DNA of 64,000 nt. Origin: Neolewinella aquimaris (GTDB lineage: Bacteria > Bacteroidota > Bacteroidia > Chitinophagales > Saprospiraceae). A program made the position numbers and the translations under genes. The DNA is taken from NCBI RefSeq assembly GCF_014197245.1, contig NZ_JACIFF010000003.1, forward strand, positions 384,077-448,076, given 5' to 3'. Shown in pieces: positions 8,788 to 16,119 of this stretch. A model generated the notes under the pieces. It was not told the DNA's origin, made no database searches, and was given only the letters and a program-made list of their open reading frames with translations. Numbering within the stretch: position 1 is the first letter of the stretch; each line of letters opens with the position of its first letter.

Positions 8788-9449
8788 GGGATACGGGCCT
8801 GCAAATTGGTGAATACTCCGTGGGCAACCCGGTAGCTGAGGCGGTCGATGCGGTGCTTGCCGTACCAGTATCGTTCGTAGGTTCGGACGGCTTGGGCAAA
8901 TTCTTCACTCAGTGGGTGACCGTCTAGTTGCGCCCGGTAATCCCGGTTGCTGAAGTGTGGTCGGTACCCAATCAATTGAGCGAGCTGGAGGCGATTGAGC
9001 AGGTCGAGGTACAGCAGCCGTACCGCTAAGTCGTACTGTGCGGCGGCCTCCGCTCGCTGCAGGAGTTGCGGAGAAATTCCACGGCTCACCAACTCTTCCT
9101 CCCGTACCTCGGATACACTGACGGGGCCGGCAGCGGTTTCGGAAGAGGATTTGCCACTTCGGGTGGAGCCTAGGTCCTTCTGTATCCGGTGCAGGAGAAC
9201 GGCCAGACCGATCAACAGCAGGACGGAAACACCCACGATCAGGGGCCAGCGGAATGCCCCAAAGTCGAGGAGGGGACCGGTAGGTTCGGATTGCGCTACT
9301 GTTTCGGGCACCTCCGGTGGTTGGTATACTACTTCCTGCCGCAGTTCACCGTGACGCTCCGCCGGAAAGATCGGAGACCCCGTCTGCCCCCGTACGGCGA
9401 GGGAGAGGCAAAGCAACAGAAAGACGCAGGCGTTCGGAATTGGCGACAT
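8784..9449 (-). CDS. DUF4129 domain-containing membrane protein
   Basis: A 221-residue protein with a signal peptide (ending about residue 21, SLAVRGQ), a periplasmic linker, one transmembrane helix around 69-90 (WPLIVGVSVLLLIGLAVLL) and a helical cytosolic DUF4129-like domain (LAVRLLYLDLLNRLQLAQL; YRAQLDGHPLSEEFAQAVRT). It is first in a two-gene minus-strand unit, overlapping the DUF4350 gene by 4 bp. The family is linked by context to MoxR/transglutaminase-like membrane complexes, but those partners are not in the window. Confidence 0.78.
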   Translation of the reverse strand: MSPIPNACVFLLLCLSLAVRGQTGSPIFPAERHGELRQEVVYQPPEVPETVAQSEPTGPLLDFGAFRWPLIVGVSVLLLIGLAVLLHRIQKDLGSTRSGKSSSETAAGPVSVSEVREEELVSRGISPQLLQRAEAAAQYDLAVRLLYLDLLNRLQLAQLIGYRPHFSNRDYRAQLDGHPLSEEFAQAVRTYERYWYGKHRIDRLSYRVAHGVFTNLQARIP

Positions 9450-9584
9450 TCGGGCGGGGTGGGTGCGGCTAAGGTAGGGGTTTGGCGGACGGGCCCAAAC
9501 AGCGGTTGCGTATGCGCTGGACTGCGATATTTTGTTAAATTACCAGCCTTTCGAACCGCCGACCCACTGTGTCGGCATAAAATC

Positions 9585-9923
9585 ATGCACGTGAGTAAAT
9601 TTGATGAGAAGGTAGCTGCCTACGAAGCTTCGTTGGAAAAAATCGACAAGGGCGGCGATAAGGAGCTGCTCCGCAAGGTGGCTAAGGGTCTTGGCCCATC
9701 GATCTACAACAACGACTCCAACAAGGTCGCCTGTAGCGATAAGGCGGAACTGAAGCGGGTGGTAGACAACTTCTGCAAGAAGAAGCTGGGCATGACCGAC
9801 GAGGCGAAGGCGATGGAAGCCGTACAGTCCGTATGCAAGCAGTACGTCGACCGCAGCAAGCACCGCGCCGTATTTTACTACCTGGTCGTAAAGGAACTGG
9901 GTATGGAAAGCCACTACGGCTAG
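9585..9923 (+). CDS. DUF2853 family protein
   Basis: A 112-residue soluble protein. The ATG at 9585 (MHVSKFDEKVAAYEASLEKI) is chosen because upstream codons in this frame are unlike family members. The conserved GLGPSIYNNDSNKVACSD segment, the KKKLGM motif and the C-terminal KHRAVFYYLVVKELGMES are typical of DUF2853, a small helical family without an assigned function. The stop codon overlaps that of the convergent SDR gene within a CTAG. Confidence 0.85.
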   Translation: MHVSKFDEKVAAYEASLEKIDKGGDKELLRKVAKGLGPSIYNNDSNKVACSDKAELKRVVDNFCKKKLGMTDEAKAMEAVQSVCKQYVDRSKHRAVFYYLVVKELGMESHYG

Positions 9924-10552
9924 TCGGCCTTCAGTACCAATCTTCCGGTAAGCCCTTCCGTCACCGTCCGGTACACCAGGTCAGCCACACTCGTGGCGGC
10001 CAGGATGCGGGGCGGTGGCGTTTCGCCTTCCCAACTACTCGTCAGCGTCGCGCCCGGCGCAATGAGCGTGGTGCGTACGCCGCTCCCCGCCAGTTCCTGG
10101 GTCCATCCATCAAACAGTCCCCGTAGTGCTTTTTTCGTGGCAGCGTAGGCCGTCATGTGGGGAGAGGGGTCGTCCGTTGCCGTTGATCCGATGACCACCA
10201 GGTGTCCGCTCCCCCGGGCGATCATGGCGGGCAGCAGTTGACGGGCAGCGTGGTGGTTGGCCACGACATTGAGCCGCCAGGATTCTGAAAATACGTCGCG
10301 TTCCCGGTCGAGTAACCCCCCCGGGGCGTAGTAACCCGCGTTGAGGATCACTACATCGTATTCGCCACTCAGGTCGGGAGATTCGTTCAGATCGGCCACC
10401 ACCATCCTGACGAGGCCCGGGAATGTATCCCGTAGGTTCGACAGTTGTTCTTCCGTGCGGGCCACGGCCGCTACGTGGTTTCCGGCGGCGGCAAACCGTT
10501 CGGCACACGCCCTCCCGATTCCCCGCGAAGCTCCCGTAATGAGTACGTTCAA
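9920..10552 (-). CDS. SDR family oxidoreductase
   Basis: A 210-residue classical short-chain dehydrogenase/reductase. The Rossmann dinucleotide motif TGASRGIG is at 6-13, NAG at 71-73, the catalytic serine in IGS at 123, and YAATK at 136-140 with Tyr136 and Lys140. The protein is short for the family (about 250 is usual) and ends soon after the substrate loop, but the core is complete. It starts 13 bp downstream of the SET-domain gene on the same strand, so the two probably form an operon. The substrate is unknown. Confidence 0.88.
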   Translation of the reverse strand: MNVLITGASRGIGRACAERFAAAGNHVAAVARTEEQLSNLRDTFPGLVRMVVADLNESPDLSGEYDVVILNAGYYAPGGLLDRERDVFSESWRLNVVANHHAARQLLPAMIARGSGHLVVIGSTATDDPSPHMTAYAATKKALRGLFDGWTQELAGSGVRTTLIAPGATLTSSWEGETPPPRILAATSVADLVYRTVTEGLTGRLVLKAD

Positions 10553-10565
10553 GTGCAGGTATTGA

Positions 10566-11177
10566 TCAGTCGCTGTGCTTCAGGGCGAGTACGGAGCGGT
10601 AGGCGCGGGGGTCCGCCAGAAAGGCGTCCAGCGCCTGCTTCGTTTCGGCATCGACGAGCGGCAGCAGGGGTTGGGCTACGGAAGTGAAGTGAGTCATCGA
10701 CTGGATGACTTTCCGGTCCCACTCCCGGTAGTGGCGGTCGAGGTCACCGGGGCCTACGCATCCGCGGCAATTGGTGTGAGAACAGACCAGCGGCATCGCG
10801 TACTGTAGATTAAACAGCCCGTACTCGTCGGTAATTTGCTCTCCGGCCGCGATGTCCCGCAGGGCGATCTCGAAGCCGTAGCCGGTGCTCATGGTATTGC
10901 AGTTGCAGCAGTGGTTGACGTACTTGGCAAAATCCCAGCTCACGATACGGTTTCCCCGCTCGTCGATGTAGGAGTATTTCTCCATCACTTCCTGCATCGG
11001 GAGGGTGTGCTGCTGAAAGGCTTCCGGGGAGATGACGATTTCCAGGCTATCCTTTACGTAAACGATGGTGCCGGCCGGGATTGGAGCAGTGGCAAAGACG
11101 CCGTAGCCGATGTCGTCGCCGATAAATCTTAACTCGGTATCAGGATGAATCACAACCGATTGGGTTTTTTTCTTCAA
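10566..11177 (-). CDS. SET domain-containing protein, putative protein methyltransferase
   Basis: A 203-residue protein built around one SET domain: GYGVFATAPIPAGTIVY near residues 24-40, the SAM/lysine-channel motif VNHCCNCNT near 88-96 (NHSCxPN type), and ITDEYGLFN near 115. A Cys cluster (CSHTNCRGC) follows and resembles the zinc-binding post-SET region. SET proteins methylate lysines, and bacterial members are uncommon; the target here is unknown. The remaining ~60 residues are helical and not recognised. It is first in a unit with the SDR gene. Confidence 0.85.
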   Translation of the reverse strand: MKKKTQSVVIHPDTELRFIGDDIGYGVFATAPIPAGTIVYVKDSLEIVISPEAFQQHTLPMQEVMEKYSYIDERGNRIVSWDFAKYVNHCCNCNTMSTGYGFEIALRDIAAGEQITDEYGLFNLQYAMPLVCSHTNCRGCVGPGDLDRHYREWDRKVIQSMTHFTSVAQPLLPLVDAETKQALDAFLADPRAYRSVLALKHSD

Positions 11178-11313
11178 AGTAAACCATTCGGCAGGTGGGG
11201 CGGGATTATTTTTTGTCGCCCGCCGGTTTAGCGGTGGAATCTCAGCCCCCGGGGTGGTGAAGCAACGCCGCCGAGTACGTACTTTTACCTCACAATCATT
11301 TAGTTGTCAGCTC

Positions 11314-12552
11314 ATGCCCGAAACCACCACCCCCCCCAAGAAATTTACCACCAAAGCCGACTTTCACCATACGGCCCGCGCCGATCGCTACCAGTTTCAC
11401 GACTACTACCTGGTTGACGACCTGCTCGAAGACCACCACCGCATGGCCCGGCAGGCCGTCCGGGACTGGGTGAAGGCGGAGGTAAGCCCCATCATCGAGG
11501 ATGCGGCCATGCGCGGCAAGTGCCCCACCCACCTGTTCAGAGGACTGGCGGAGGTCGGCGCCTTCGGGCCCAGCCTGCCCGTCGAATACGGCGGCGGCGG
11601 CATGGACGAGATCGCCTACGGCGTCATCATGCAGGAACTCGAACGCTGCGACAGCGGGTTGCGCTCCATGGCCTCGGTGCAGGGAAGCCTGGTGATGTAC
11701 CCCATCTTTAAGTACGCAAGCGAAGAGGTCAAACGGAAGTATTTACCCAAATTGGGCAGCGGGGAATTCATCGGTTGCTTCGGTCTTACCGAGCCCGACG
11801 CCGGCTCCGATCCCGGTAGCATGCGAACCACTATCGTCGACGACGGAGATGCGTACCTGCTCAATGGTGCCAAGATGTGGATCACCAACAGCCCCATCGC
11901 GGACCTGGCGGTAGTCTGGGCGAAGGACGAGGAAGGTAAGGTAAGGGGGATGGTGGTCGACGCCGACGCCCCGGGATTCAGTGCGCCGGAGATTCACGGG
12001 AAGTGGAGCCTGCGGGCGAGCATCACCGGCGAATTGGTTTTCGAAAACGTGCGGGTGCCGAAGGGCAACGTCTTTCCCGATATTCGTGGCCTGCGCGGTC
12101 CGCTAAGTTGCCTCAGCAAGGCCCGCTACGGCATTGCCTGGGGAGCCATCGGTGCTGCCCTCGACTGTTATGACTCGGCCCTGCGCTACGGACTGGAGCG
12201 CGAACAGTTCGGTAAGCCCATTGCCGGTTTCCAGTTACAGCAGAAGAAGTTGGCCGAAATGATCACGGAGATCACCAAGGCGCAGCTACTGGCGTGGCGC
12301 CTCGGTACCCTGGCCAACCGGGGCGAAGCAACGCCCGCCCAGATCAGCATGGCCAAACGCAACAACGTACACATGGCCCTGGAAGTCGCCCGCGAGGCGC
12401 GGCAGATTCACGGCGGTATGGGCATCACCAGCGAATATCCCATCATGCGTCACCTGATGAACCTCGAAACGGTACTGACGTATGAGGGAACGCACGACGT
12501 ACACCTACTCATCACGGGGCACGACGTGACCGGGCTGAATGCATTCGGCTGA
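11314..12552 (+). CDS. Acyl-CoA dehydrogenase, glutaryl-CoA dehydrogenase type
   Basis: A 412-residue FAD enzyme. The start is the ATG at 11314 (MPETTTPPKKFTTKADFH); the frame stays open upstream but those codons are Arg/Gln-rich and unlike the family, and a promoter-like TACTTTTA lies at 11280. FGLTEPDAGSDPGSM and KMWITNSPIADLAVVWAKDE are FAD/acyl-CoA-binding signatures, and REQFGKPIAGFQLQQKKLAE is the conserved C-terminal helix. YEGTHDVH places the catalytic glutamate at residue 391, as in glutaryl-CoA dehydrogenases, which oxidise and decarboxylate glutaryl-CoA to crotonyl-CoA in lysine/tryptophan breakdown. Substrate choice is inferred from the pattern. Confidence 0.88.
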   Translation: MPETTTPPKKFTTKADFHHTARADRYQFHDYYLVDDLLEDHHRMARQAVRDWVKAEVSPIIEDAAMRGKCPTHLFRGLAEVGAFGPSLPVEYGGGGMDEIAYGVIMQELERCDSGLRSMASVQGSLVMYPIFKYASEEVKRKYLPKLGSGEFIGCFGLTEPDAGSDPGSMRTTIVDDGDAYLLNGAKMWITNSPIADLAVVWAKDEEGKVRGMVVDADAPGFSAPEIHGKWSLRASITGELVFENVRVPKGNVFPDIRGLRGPLSCLSKARYGIAWGAIGAALDCYDSALRYGLEREQFGKPIAGFQLQQKKLAEMITEITKAQLLAWRLGTLANRGEATPAQISMAKRNNVHMALEVAREARQIHGGMGITSEYPIMRHLMNLETVLTYEGTHDVHLLITGHDVTGLNAFG

Positions 12553-12570
12553 TCCGGTCTGACCGGTGCG

Positions 12571-12578
12571 TATCTTTA
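12571..12578 (+). promoter_or_regulatory. Candidate -7 element TATCTTTA for the M23 peptidase gene
   Basis: TATCTTTA matches seven of eight TAnnTTTG positions and lies 20 bp before the GTG at 12599. It argues against translation starting at the in-frame GTG at 12566, which would lie upstream of the transcript start. Confidence 0.45.
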
Positions 12579-12598
12579 CCGCACCTCAAAGATCAGTT

Positions 12599-14296
12599 GT
12601 GAGAATTGTTTTTCTGTTTTGTGTTGGGCTCACATTTTTGTTGCCCTCCCACCTCTACGCCCAGTACACCCCGCCCCTGCGTGGGCCGCTCCTGGTCACC
12701 GGTACCTTTGGTGAACTACGCAGCGATCACTTCCACGGCGGCCTCGATTTCCGGGCGGCGGTCGGTACGCCGGTCTATGCCGTGAGGGAGGGCTTCGTAA
12801 GTCGCATCAAGATCACCGGCGGCGGTTACGGGCAGGCGATCTACATCGATCATCCCGACGGAAAGCGAAGCGTATACGGTCACCTCGAAGTGCTGGCACC
12901 GGAGCTTCTGGACACGATCCGCAGTCTGCAGTACGCCCGGGAAACGTTTGAAGTGGACCTGTCCCTCGGAGCGGAGGACTTCCCGGTCACCGCCGGCCAG
13001 CGAATCGGTGGGGTAGGAAACCGCGGGTTCAGTTTCGGACCGCACCTCCACTTCGAGATCCGGGAATCGGCCACCGATGCACCCCTCAATCCACTTTCTC
13101 TGGGCTTTACGATACCGGACACCCGAACCCCCCAGTTGCGGGAACTTAAGCTTTACGAGTTCACCGAGGAAGGAGAGCCAGGAGCCACCCGGATATTCAA
13201 CCTGCTGGAGAAGGAGCTGCCCGACACCATTCGCGTCCGCTCGGATCGGGTGGGCTTTGCCCTAAAGGCCTTCGACCGACAGAACGTCATGCCCAACTGG
13301 AACGGCATTTACGGTGCCCGAATTCTGGTGGACTCCGTCCCGGTATTCTCCTTCACCTACGACCGCATCCCTTACGAAAAGACGGAGTACCTGAACGCAC
13401 TGACCGACTACGTCGAATGGAAGCGCAACAAATCGTGGTACTACCTGCTCTTCGCCCGTGTCCCGGAGGCGATGTTCTGGAAGTCGGTGCCCGACGGCAG
13501 CGGTACGGGGGTGATCCGCTTGCCGGGCAACAACCCGGTTGCTATCTCCGCCGTTGTTCGGGACTACGCCGGCAATGAGTCGATCGCCCGCTTTATCGTG
13601 CAGCGCGACCGCTCATCTGTATCTTCCGCTGCTCCTGCGACCCCGCCAGACCTGCCCTTTCAGTATTTTCTGCCGCAGGGAGAAGCGAGTGTCATCGACA
13701 CCGGCGGGCTGCGGTTGGAGTTGGGTGAGGATGCGCTGTATGCGCCGTTGCGCTTCCGGTACGTCAGGTTGGTGGATGAGTCGGCGGGATACCTGAGCGA
13801 TACCCACCAACTGCAGGATGAGGAAACCCCGCTGCACGGTAGTGGAAAACTCACCTTGCAGCCCCGGGCACCGATTCCCGAGCGCTTGCGGGATAAAGTC
13901 TACATCGGCCGCTGCGGCAAGGACGGGAAATTCAGCAGTGTGGGGGGCGAGTGGCTTCCCGATGGGGGCATGATGACGCGGATTAAGGGCTTCGGCGATT
14001 TTGCCATGCTGCTCGATACCCTCCCGCCCCGGATCAGGATCGAACGGTTCGGAACCGATCTGCGGCGGGCTGCGGGCTTCAGTCTTCTCATCGATAACGA
14101 TGAGGGGGGTGGATTGACCTACCGGGGAACTGTAGACGACAAGTGGGTGCTTATGGAATACGACGCTAAATCGGGCCGCCTCTCGCACACCTTCGAGGGC
14201 AAGCTGATCGCGGCGGGGAGTAGTCACCGCTTCGAGCTGACGGTAAGTGATTCACGGGGGAACGAGGCGCGGTTTGAGCGGACGTTTCGACGTTAA
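12599..14296 (+). CDS. M23 family metallopeptidase (LytM-type), exported
   Basis: A 565-residue protein. The GTG at 12599 gives a clean signal peptide (VRIVFLFCVGLTFLLPSHLYAQ). Residues ~28-165 form an M23 zinc endopeptidase domain: HFHGGLDF with His46 and Asp50, SVYGHLEVL with His95, and HLHFEI with His149/His151, so all zinc and catalytic residues are present. These enzymes cut peptide cross-links in peptidoglycan. The remaining ~400 residues are beta-rich, with Ig-like stretches around 300-330 and 500-560, and are not assigned to a family. The stop overlaps that of the convergent ArsR gene by 4 bp. Confidence 0.87.
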   Translation: MRIVFLFCVGLTFLLPSHLYAQYTPPLRGPLLVTGTFGELRSDHFHGGLDFRAAVGTPVYAVREGFVSRIKITGGGYGQAIYIDHPDGKRSVYGHLEVLAPELLDTIRSLQYARETFEVDLSLGAEDFPVTAGQRIGGVGNRGFSFGPHLHFEIRESATDAPLNPLSLGFTIPDTRTPQLRELKLYEFTEEGEPGATRIFNLLEKELPDTIRVRSDRVGFALKAFDRQNVMPNWNGIYGARILVDSVPVFSFTYDRIPYEKTEYLNALTDYVEWKRNKSWYYLLFARVPEAMFWKSVPDGSGTGVIRLPGNNPVAISAVVRDYAGNESIARFIVQRDRSSVSSAAPATPPDLPFQYFLPQGEASVIDTGGLRLELGEDALYAPLRFRYVRLVDESAGYLSDTHQLQDEETPLHGSGKLTLQPRAPIPERLRDKVYIGRCGKDGKFSSVGGEWLPDGGMMTRIKGFGDFAMLLDTLPPRIRIERFGTDLRRAAGFSLLIDNDEGGGLTYRGTVDDKWVLMEYDAKSGRLSHTFEGKLIAAGSSHRFELTVSDSRGNEARFERTFRR

Positions 14297-14628
14297 TTCT
14301 GCAGGTTGGCGATGAAATCGACTATCTTCTCTAGCTTTTCGCGGTCGAGGGAGTAGAAAATGTACTTTCCATCGCGTTCAGATATGACAATTTCCGCTTT
14401 TCGTAGGATCGCCAGGTGCTGGGAGGCTACTGACTGCTCGATCCGCAGGGACACGAAGATGTCGGTAACCGTGATCTTTCCTTCCGATTTAAGGAGTTCG
14501 ATGATGTCCCGGCGTAGATCGTGATTGAGCGCGCGCAGCAGGCTTACCGCTCGGCGAAGTTGCTCAGAATCAATGTTTAAACGACGATCGTCGGGATCGG
14601 GTGGGTGGTTTTGATCGTTTGGAAGCAT
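14293..14628 (-). CDS. ArsR/SmtB-type winged-helix transcriptional regulator
   Basis: A 111-residue DNA-binding protein. The ATG at 14628 (MLPNDQNHPPDPDD) is preferred over an upstream start that would add Ile/Tyr-rich residues. The core is a winged helix: NHDLRRDIIELLKSEGKITV, recognition helix IEQSVASQHLAILRKAEIV, and wing ISERDGKYIFYSLD, followed by a C-terminal helix for dimerisation. No metal-binding CxC motif is seen, so the signal it senses is unclear. A TATCTTAA sequence at 14643-14650 (minus) could be its own promoter, and the terminator at 14714 separates it from the promoter farther upstream. Confidence 0.87.
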   Translation of the reverse strand: MLPNDQNHPPDPDDRRLNIDSEQLRRAVSLLRALNHDLRRDIIELLKSEGKITVTDIFVSLRIEQSVASQHLAILRKAEIVISERDGKYIFYSLDREKLEKIVDFIANLQN

Positions 14629-14713
14629 CGGACGCTGGATAATTAAGATATAAGCTACGACTTTACATCCGATCTCCCCCAACGGATGAGGACAAATTCC
14701 ACCTGATTAGGGG

Positions 14714-14748
14714 CAAAAAAAAAGCCTTTAACGGTTAAGTTAAAGGCT
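14714..14748 (-). terminator. Intrinsic terminator reading leftward
   Basis: On the minus strand, a 10-bp perfect stem (14739-14748 with 14723-14732, loop of six) is followed by a run of nine T. It ends a transcript that starts to the right and does not follow any protein-coding gene, so it marks a small RNA or a leader of the ArsR gene. Confidence 0.8.
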
Positions 14749-14807
14749 ACATAACAAACACTATGAACAACACAAGATCTTTAGGGTGGTGTGTATGATT
14801 TCGGGTC
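14715..14807 (-). ncRNA. Candidate ~93-nt small RNA or attenuated leader
   Basis: The segment lies between a consensus minus-strand promoter (14813-14847) and an intrinsic terminator (14714-14748). No convincing open frame runs leftward inside it. It could be a free small RNA of about 93 nt, or a 5' leader that stops transcription before the ArsR gene unless relieved. The ends are predicted from the motifs only. I could not match it to a known RNA family. Confidence 0.45.
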
Positions 14808-14812
14808 GATCA

Positions 14813-14847
14813 CAAAGATAGGAACAAAAAGACCACTTTTTTACAAA
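14813..14847 (-). promoter_or_regulatory. Bacteroidota-type promoter, minus strand
   Basis: Read on the minus strand, TTTG (14844-14847) is followed after 23 bases by a perfect TATCTTTG (14813-14820). This fits the -33/-7 consensus of the Bacteroidota primary sigma factor. Transcription should begin near 14807. Confidence 0.65.
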
Positions 14848-14949
14848 ATTTAACAAAAGGATCTTCTTTTTTTCCGAATGGTGGTGAATTATCGCCCCAT
14901 TTGCACGTTCAGGGGTTTCAACCGACCTTCGGCTTTCGCACCGCGATCT

Positions 14950-15771
14950 ATGAATAATCAATCAATCCTTCGCTACCTCGAACAGCCCGCCCTGCTGTCG
15001 GAAGTGAGCATGGAGGAACTGTTGCAGCTGGCTAGCGATTATCCGTACGCCCCAAACGTGCGCCTGCTCGTCGTCATGAAAGCCCGGCAAGACCACGATC
15101 CTGGTTTCGAACGCTACCTCAATCGGTTCGCGGCGGCTACGTTCGACCGGCCTCACTTGTTCGATCTGCTGGAGGCCATCAAGCGATCGGAAGAGGAGCG
15201 CGGTGAGGTCCTCGAACTTCTCGAGCTCGAAGAGCTGGAACTGGCCCCCCTGGCCGACCCCTTTGAAGAATTGCCCTCCCGCCTCAATGAAATTCAGGCA
15301 CCGGATCCGGTAGCCCCGCGCCCGGTACCCCCCCGGAGCACACCGTCGGATCCCGTATTTCCTTCCACTACACCAAAGCGACCGGTACAACCGGCAAACG
15401 AGGGGAATTGGATTGAAACCGCATCCGCCTACCACGCCGTCATCCAAAGAATGCCCACGCCGCCGCCCGTTACTTCCACCCCTCACCCCGAAGACCCCGC
15501 CCGCTTCGCCGAAGTCGTGCGGCGCAGGCGAGACCGGGACAGCCTGCGGTCGCGGCTAAAGCAGTTACGAAACCTCCGGGAATCGGGTGGGAGCACGATC
15601 GGCGGAGATGGTGAAACGGGCGCGGTGGTAAGCGAAACGCTGGCCGCCCTACTGGTGAAGCAGGGGCAGTACCAGAACGCGATCCGGATGTACCGCCGGC
15701 TCAGTTTGATTTATCCGGAGAAAAAGACGATCTTTGCCGGCCTCATTAAAGAAGTGAAGGAAAACTTATAG
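14950..15771 (+). CDS. Hypothetical protein upstream of secG, TPR-like C-terminus
   Basis: A 273-residue protein; the ATG at 14950 (MNNQSILRYLEQPALLSEVS) is the natural start. The first ~110 residues are helical and acidic (ELLELEELELAPLADPFEEL). A Pro-rich, probably unstructured linker covers about 115-185, and a basic helix follows (RRRDRDSLRSRLKQLRNL). The last 45 residues (ETLAALLVKQGQYQNAIRMY, then RRLSLIYPEK) look like one TPR unit. There is no signal peptide. secG begins 4 bp after its stop, so the two are co-transcribed. A role next to the Sec machinery is suggested only by position. Confidence 0.75.
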   Translation: MNNQSILRYLEQPALLSEVSMEELLQLASDYPYAPNVRLLVVMKARQDHDPGFERYLNRFAAATFDRPHLFDLLEAIKRSEEERGEVLELLELEELELAPLADPFEELPSRLNEIQAPDPVAPRPVPPRSTPSDPVFPSTTPKRPVQPANEGNWIETASAYHAVIQRMPTPPPVTSTPHPEDPARFAEVVRRRRDRDSLRSRLKQLRNLRESGGSTIGGDGETGAVVSETLAALLVKQGQYQNAIRMYRRLSLIYPEKKTIFAGLIKEVKENL

Positions 15772-15775
15772 CCCC

Positions 15776-16039
15776 ATGGTCAATCTGCTTACCATCCTGA
15801 CCGGCGTAGTCTGTCTGCTGCTCATGCTCGTCGTACTCATCCAGAATCCCAAGGGCGGTGGCATCGACTCCACCTTCGGTGGCGGACAGGCCAACCAAAT
15901 GCTCGGTGCCTCGCGCTCTACCGACGTCATCGAGAAGGTGACCTGGGGACTGGCCATCGCACTGTTCACCCTCTGCATCCTTACCGCCCTGGCCGTTAGT
16001 TCGGTCGGTGCCGGTGCCTCGCTCGACGCTAACTTCTAA
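15776..16039 (+). CDS. secG: Preprotein translocase subunit SecG
   Basis: An 87-residue inner-membrane protein with the SecG layout: TM1 (NLLTILTGVVCLLLMLVVLI), the conserved loop QNPKGGGIDSTFGGGQANQM, then TM2 (VTWGLAIALFTLCILTALAV). SecG assists SecYE-mediated protein export. It follows the TPR-like gene by 4 bp and ends at a long palindromic terminator. Confidence 0.93.
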   Translation: MVNLLTILTGVVCLLLMLVVLIQNPKGGGIDSTFGGGQANQMLGASRSTDVIEKVTWGLAIALFTLCILTALAVSSVGAGASLDANF

Positions 16040-16052
16040 GCTTAGGCGCAAC

Positions 16053-16104
16053 CCAAACGTAAAATCCCCCGCTCACGGCCGTGAGCGGGGGATTTTACGT
16101 TTGG
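16053..16104. terminator. 52-bp perfect palindrome, bidirectional terminator
   Basis: Perfect 26-base arms (16053-16078 and 16079-16104) meet at a GGCC centre between the convergent secG and symporter genes. Each RNA strand ends its stem in a partly U-rich arm. The length and perfection exceed a usual terminator. Confidence 0.8.
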
Positions 16105-16119
16105 CCCTTGCCTCCCTAC

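Noticed and set aside
7512-14296. Overlapping stops of convergent gene pairs (7512/7516, 9920/9923, 14293/14296) as a special feature
   Set aside because: Such tight convergence is common in compact bacterial genomes and needs no special explanation.
14763-14798. An 11-codon plus-strand ORF (MNNTRSLGWCV) next to the leader terminator
   Set aside because: Too short, wrong strand for the promoter, and no conserved context.
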